NCBI GenBank assembly: GCA_002296055.1
Contig: DBHE01000027.1
Location: 1-7,263, forward strand
Source: Pseudomonadaceae bacterium UBA836
GTDB taxonomy: Bacteria; Pseudomonadota; Gammaproteobacteria; Pseudomonadales; Pseudomonadaceae
Direction of reading: 5' to 3'
DNA length: 7,263 nt
Positions 6,427-7,263 of the stretch are shown one piece after another (position 1 is the first letter of the stretch; each line of letters opens with the position of its first letter). A program made the position numbers and the translations under genes. The notes under the pieces were generated by a model that saw nothing but the letters and a program-made list of their open reading frames with translations, made no database searches and had not been told where the DNA came from.

Positions 6427-6984
6427 TCAGTGCAGTGGACGCCAGGGTTCGATCACGGCGTCCAGGTTCAGTTCGTCGCAAAAGTCCAGAAACTGCTCGC
6501 GCAGCCAGCTCAGTTGGGTGCGCGCCGGTATCGCTATGGTCAGCGTCAGGTTGAGCATGGGCGTGCCGGTGTGCTGAGCCTGATAGGTGAAGCTTTGCAG
6601 TTCTTCAATGTCGATGCTCAGTTGCTGGAAGAAGTTGCATAGCTCACCAACCAGTTCTGCCTTTTGGGCTGCCGTCACAAAAACGTTGTAGGGCAGGGCT
6701 TGCGGACGCTCGTCCAGGCTGTGGCTGCGGGACATGGACAGCTGAATGTGTTCGCGCTTGGCCAGTGGTGGCAGCAGGGTTTCCAGGCGGGCCAGGGCAT
6801 CCCAGTTGCCGCTCACCTGGAGCAGCAGGACGGCGCAACTACCGTGGCGGCTCATGCGGCTGCTGACAATTTGGCATCGATGCTCGGTGCACAGGCGGGT
6901 CAACAGGCTGGCCAGCGATGTGGTTTCCTGGCCCATAACGTTGATGACCAGATATTGCTCGCGTTGACCCGGTGGGGTGGACAT
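6427..6984 (-). CDS. gcvR: Glycine cleavage system regulatory protein GcvR-like, tandem ACT domains
   Basis: This 185-residue protein has two ACT-type modules, at about residues 11-88 (opening with YLVINVMGQE) and 98-178 (opening with LPYNVFVTAAQ), the layout of the GcvR family. E. coli GcvR binds GcvA when glycine is scarce and keeps the gcvTHP operon repressed; glycine relieves this. The fold is clear from the repeated pattern of a beta strand followed by a helix rich in Leu/Ala, but the exact ligand and partner here are inferred. The ATG has GAGG about 7 bp upstream. The gene is first in a gcvR-bcp operon with a sigma70-like promoter at 7037-7065. No gcvA or gcvTHP lies in the window. The same gene precedes bcp in P. 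aeruginosa (PA1009), divergent from dapA. Confidence 0.87.
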   Translation of the reverse strand: MSTPPGQREQYLVINVMGQETTSLASLLTRLCTEHRCQIVSSRMSRHGSCAVLLLQVSGNWDALARLETLLPPLAKREHIQLSMSRSHSLDERPQALPYNVFVTAAQKAELVGELCNFFQQLSIDIEELQSFTYQAQHTGTPMLNLTLTIAIPARTQLSWLREQFLDFCDELNLDAVIEPWRPLH

Positions 6985-7036
6985 GGTGATCCTCTAATTC
7001 ACGGAAGCGCCTTTTGGGCGCGATAAACAAGCGGCT

Positions 7037-7065
7037 ATTGTCCCAGCCTGCCGGAAACGGAGCAA
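7037..7065 (-). promoter_or_regulatory. Probable gcvR-bcp promoter
   Basis: Read on the minus strand, TTGCTC (7065-7060) and GACAAT (7042-7037) are separated by exactly 17 bp, which is a sigma70-like arrangement. The start would be near 7030, leaving a leader of about 46 bases before the gcvR ATG at 6984. Confidence 0.5.
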
Positions 7066-7075
7066 CTGCCCATGG

Positions 7076-7114
7076 AGGGCGGTGTCTGTTGGCGGCTATC
7101 AGCCGACGCGCCCT
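7076..7114. repeat. Nested inverted repeat in the gcvR upstream region
   Basis: An inner perfect stem CGGCT-ATC-AGCCG (7093-7105) is enclosed by AGGGCG (7076-7081) and CGCCCT (7109-7114). Unequal spacer arms make the whole an interrupted hairpin. It is in neither predicted transcript (both expected starts point away from it), so it may be a protein-binding or DNA-level structure. Function is unknown. Confidence 0.45.
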
Positions 7115-7144
7115 GTCTTAAGCTCAGAGGTCTGCCCGTCGCTT

Positions 7145-7161
7145 GCCGCCCGTGTGGCGGC
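7145..7161. repeat. GC-rich inverted repeat
   Basis: GCCGCC (7145-7150) and GGCGGC (7156-7161) form a perfect 6-bp stem with loop CGTGT. It lies between the two predicted divergent promoters. In such GC-rich DNA a 6-bp stem may arise by chance. Confidence 0.35.
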
Positions 7162-7228
7162 CCTCGGTGGCGCCCGGCCAGCAGCTGTCTGGCGGTCAAC
7201 GGCGTGGTGTATTTAATCGGTGCTTCCC

Positions 7229-7257
7229 TTGTACTGGCCGCGGGGCGAAAGTACCAT
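7229..7257 (+). promoter_or_regulatory. Rightward promoter at window edge, probably for the next gene
   Basis: TTGTAC (7229-7234) and TACCAT (7252-7257) are 17 bp apart, giving an expected start just past the end of the window. The downstream gene is not visible. From Pseudomonas synteny it would be dapA (4-hydroxy-tetrahydrodipicolinate synthase). Confidence 0.5.
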
Positions 7258-7263
7258 TGTCGT

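Larger units (their letters stand above)
6985..7263. other. Non-coding divergent regulatory region right of gcvR
   Basis: No credible gene is seen in these 279 bases. From left to right they hold the gcvR ribosome site and leader, the leftward gcvR promoter, two GC-rich hairpins (7076-7114 and 7145-7161), and a rightward promoter at the window edge. An ATG at 7072 opens a frame that runs off the end, but its product is rich in Cys, Trp and Arg and does not look like a protein. In Pseudomonas the next gene rightward is dapA; it would start outside the window. Confidence 0.6.

Noticed and set aside
7072..7263. Frame opening with ATG at 7072 (preceded by GGAG) that stays open to the window end, 64 codons
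   Set aside because: The product is rich in Cys, Trp, Arg and Gly and resembles no protein I know. It crosses both hairpins and a probable promoter. Random open frames are common in GC-rich DNA.

Overview
The window looks like core chromosome of a gammaproteobacterium of the Pseudomonas / Halopseudomonas type. This rests on gene content and order: pal(oprL)-cpoB-queC-tRNA-Lys, then nadA, a BepA-like M48 protease, a TusA-like protein, a PerM-family membrane protein, bcp and gcvR. As I remember it, Pseudomonas aeruginosa has the same order (PA0973-PA0976.1, then PA1004-PA1009). The species assignment is inference; I could not search a database.

Layout, left to right. Positions 1-75 hold the last codons of pal. 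It is followed after 13 bp by cpoB (89-874), the terminal gene of the Tol-Pal cell-division/envelope cluster. A perfect 9-bp hairpin (879-900) separates cpoB from queC (926-1612), which makes the 7-deazaguanine precursor preQ0 for queuosine. A tRNA-Lys(UUU) gene (1682-1757) follows, with its own sigma70-type promoter and GC-rich discriminator. nadA (1933-2991), quinolinate synthase, is preceded by an extended -10 promoter.

Convergent to nadA is a periplasmic BepA-like metalloprotease with C-terminal TPRs (3037-4503, minus strand). Divergent from it is a two-gene unit on the plus strand: a TusA/SirA-like sulfur carrier (4587-4829) and, 4 bp later, an AI-2E/PerM-family membrane protein (4834-5913). 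Convergent to that is a minus-strand operon in which gcvR (6427-6984, two ACT domains) is upstream and bcp (5941-6405, peroxiredoxin) is downstream. The last 279 bases are non-coding. They carry the gcvR promoter, two GC-rich hairpins and a rightward promoter whose gene lies beyond the window; dapA would be expected from Pseudomonas synteny.

The genes are mostly housekeeping: envelope maintenance (pal, cpoB, bepA), tRNA and its modification (queC, tRNA-Lys, possibly tusA), NAD synthesis (nadA), peroxide defence (bcp) and glycine-cleavage regulation (gcvR). I see no CRISPR array, transposase, phage gene or evident new system. The most useful observations are comparative: queE is absent from its usual place before queC, the tRNA-Lys/nadA junction is compact where P. 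aeruginosa carries a large accessory block, and Bcp lacks the usual resolving cysteine.
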